Of a stretch of 16,836 bases of DNA, positions 16,379 to 16,836 are shown piece by piece. The first letter of the stretch is position 1, and each line of letters begins with the position of its first letter. The stretch lies in assembly GCA_007129135.1 (NCBI GenBank), contig SKWB01000124.1, positions 1 through 16,836 on the forward strand, given 5' to 3'. This DNA is from Halococcaceae archaeon. GTDB taxonomy: Archaea; Halobacteriota; Halobacteria; Halobacteriales; Halalkalicoccaceae. The notes beneath the pieces are model-generated. The model saw only the letters and a program-made list of their open reading frames with translations. It did no database searches and was not told the DNA's origin. Position numbers and translations under genes: made by a program.

Positions 16379-16713
16379 CGCTCTTCACCCCCGTCGGTCC
16401 GGGAGTCGTCGACGGTCCAGGGTTCGACCCCCGACTCCGAGGCGGCCCGGGCGATGGCGTGGGCCGCGGTCGGGTTCGTGATGAAGACGAAAAAGAGCAA
16501 CAGGACGGTGTAGACCGTCGCGCTCTGCCAGCCGAGCGCGAGCGCGACGGCCGCGAGCGCGAGGCCCGCGCCGAGCGTGTCGGTCTGGGAGGCGGTGTGC
16601 GCTCTGGCGTAGACGTCTGGCAGCCGCAGGACCCCCACCGCGGAGACGAGCGTGAAGAACAGCCCGCCCACGAGGAGGGCGATGACCGCCCAGAACCGGA
16701 GCGTCTCGATCAC
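16375..16713 (-). CDS. mnhG: Multisubunit Na+/H+ antiporter subunit G
   Basis: A 112-residue membrane subunit of the MnhG/PhaG family with three helices (about 7-27, 47-62 and 64-80). The signature RLPDVYARAHTASQTDTLGAG (30-50) is clear. A polar acidic tail of about 30 residues follows the helices. The start is GTG at 16711-16713, overlapping the mnhF stop (16710-16712), with GGGGTGGTG-type sequence upstream. MnhG is needed for assembly and activity of Mrp complexes in characterised bacteria. Its place between F and the DUF4040-type subunit matches the archaeal gene order. Confidence 0.93.
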   Translation of the reverse strand: MIETLRFWAVIALLVGGLFFTLVSAVGVLRLPDVYARAHTASQTDTLGAGLALAAVALALGWQSATVYTVLLLFFVFITNPTAAHAIARAASESGVEPWTVDDSRTDGGEER

Positions 16714-16836
16714 AGCACACCACCCCGCTCGACGGTGAACTTCGAGATGGCGACGGCCATCATGAAGTTGAGCAGCGCGTAGATCAGCGCGATGTCGAGG
16801 AACCAGGGCTGGTCGAGGCCCGCCGCGAGCAGCGCG
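16710..16836 (-). CDS. mnhF: Multisubunit Na+/H+ antiporter subunit F, 3' end only
   Basis: A partial gene cut by the right edge of the window; the last 41 complete codons plus one base are visible. The frame encodes WFLDIALIYALLNFMMAVA followed by ISKFTVERGG and then VL at the end. This fits the last membrane helix of MnhF/MrpF, whose family ends with a similar LDIAL...ALL...A-K segment. The stop overlaps the mnhG GTG start. The remaining N-terminal part, and probably mnhE before it, should lie just outside the window. Confidence 0.82.
   Translation of the reverse strand, partial: ALLAAGLDQPWFLDIALIYALLNFMMAVAISKFTVERGGVL

Noticed and set aside
15843..16388. Upstream extension of mnhB across the MbhD/E-like gene
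   Set aside because: The extra residues are Arg/Asp-rich out-of-frame sequence of a real subunit. The ATG at 15842 has a perfect ribosome site and a stop/start overlap.

Overview
This GC-rich window comes from a haloarchaeon (class Halobacteria). The proteins are strongly acidic. The apparent first genes of transcripts have AT-rich TATA-like boxes about 25-28 bases before their start codons, the spacing of leaderless haloarchaeal mRNAs. Downstream operon genes carry GGAGGTG-type ribosome sites or overlapping stop/start codons. A Tat-type lipoprotein signal precedes the solute-binding protein. The genus cannot be fixed from the sequence alone. Everything except one gene lies on the minus strand.

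Left part (1-2357): three small stand-alone genes. They are an Hsp31-like member of the DJ-1/PfpI superfamily (minus), a divergently transcribed membrane protein with a C-terminal zinc ribbon (plus), and a convergent conserved hypothetical protein (minus) whose 3' end overlaps the membrane-protein gene by 11 bases.

Middle part (2358-8858): a complete dipeptide/oligopeptide-type ABC transporter operon, read right to left as solute-binding lipoprotein, permease B, permease C, ATPase D, ATPase F. The binding protein would capture a peptide-like solute outside the membrane, the two permeases form the channel, and the two ATPases drive uptake. A 335-base AT-richer intergenic stretch (8859-9193) holds its promoter and two small perfect inverted repeats that look like regulator sites. 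An imperfect hairpin separates the binding-protein gene from the permeases.

Then comes an archaeal-type hypoxanthine/guanine phosphoribosyltransferase gene (9194-9751) with its own promoter.

Right part (9794-16836, running off the right edge): a tightly packed Mrp/Mnh-type multisubunit cation/proton antiporter operon. It reads mnhF (3' end only), mnhG, a fused MbhD/MbhE-like (MrpA C-terminal-like) subunit, mnhB, mnhC, mnhD, then a NuoL/MrpA-N-like subunit and a third MnhD-like subunit. The order matches the membrane antiporter module of archaeal Mbh-type complexes, with two extra antiporter-like subunits added. No hydrogenase or NADH-module gene is present, so Na+(or other cation)/H+ exchange is the simplest reading.

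No tRNA, rRNA, CRISPR array, insertion sequence or phage gene was recognised. The window is mostly ordinary haloarchaeal core metabolism and transport. The points worth a second look are variations inside known families: a roughly 100-residue insertion that splits the four-cysteine motif of the F ATPase; an acidic insertion in the binding protein; a histidine-rich loop in the NuoL-like subunit; loss of different conserved lysines in two antiporter subunits; and the inverted repeats upstream of the transporter operon.
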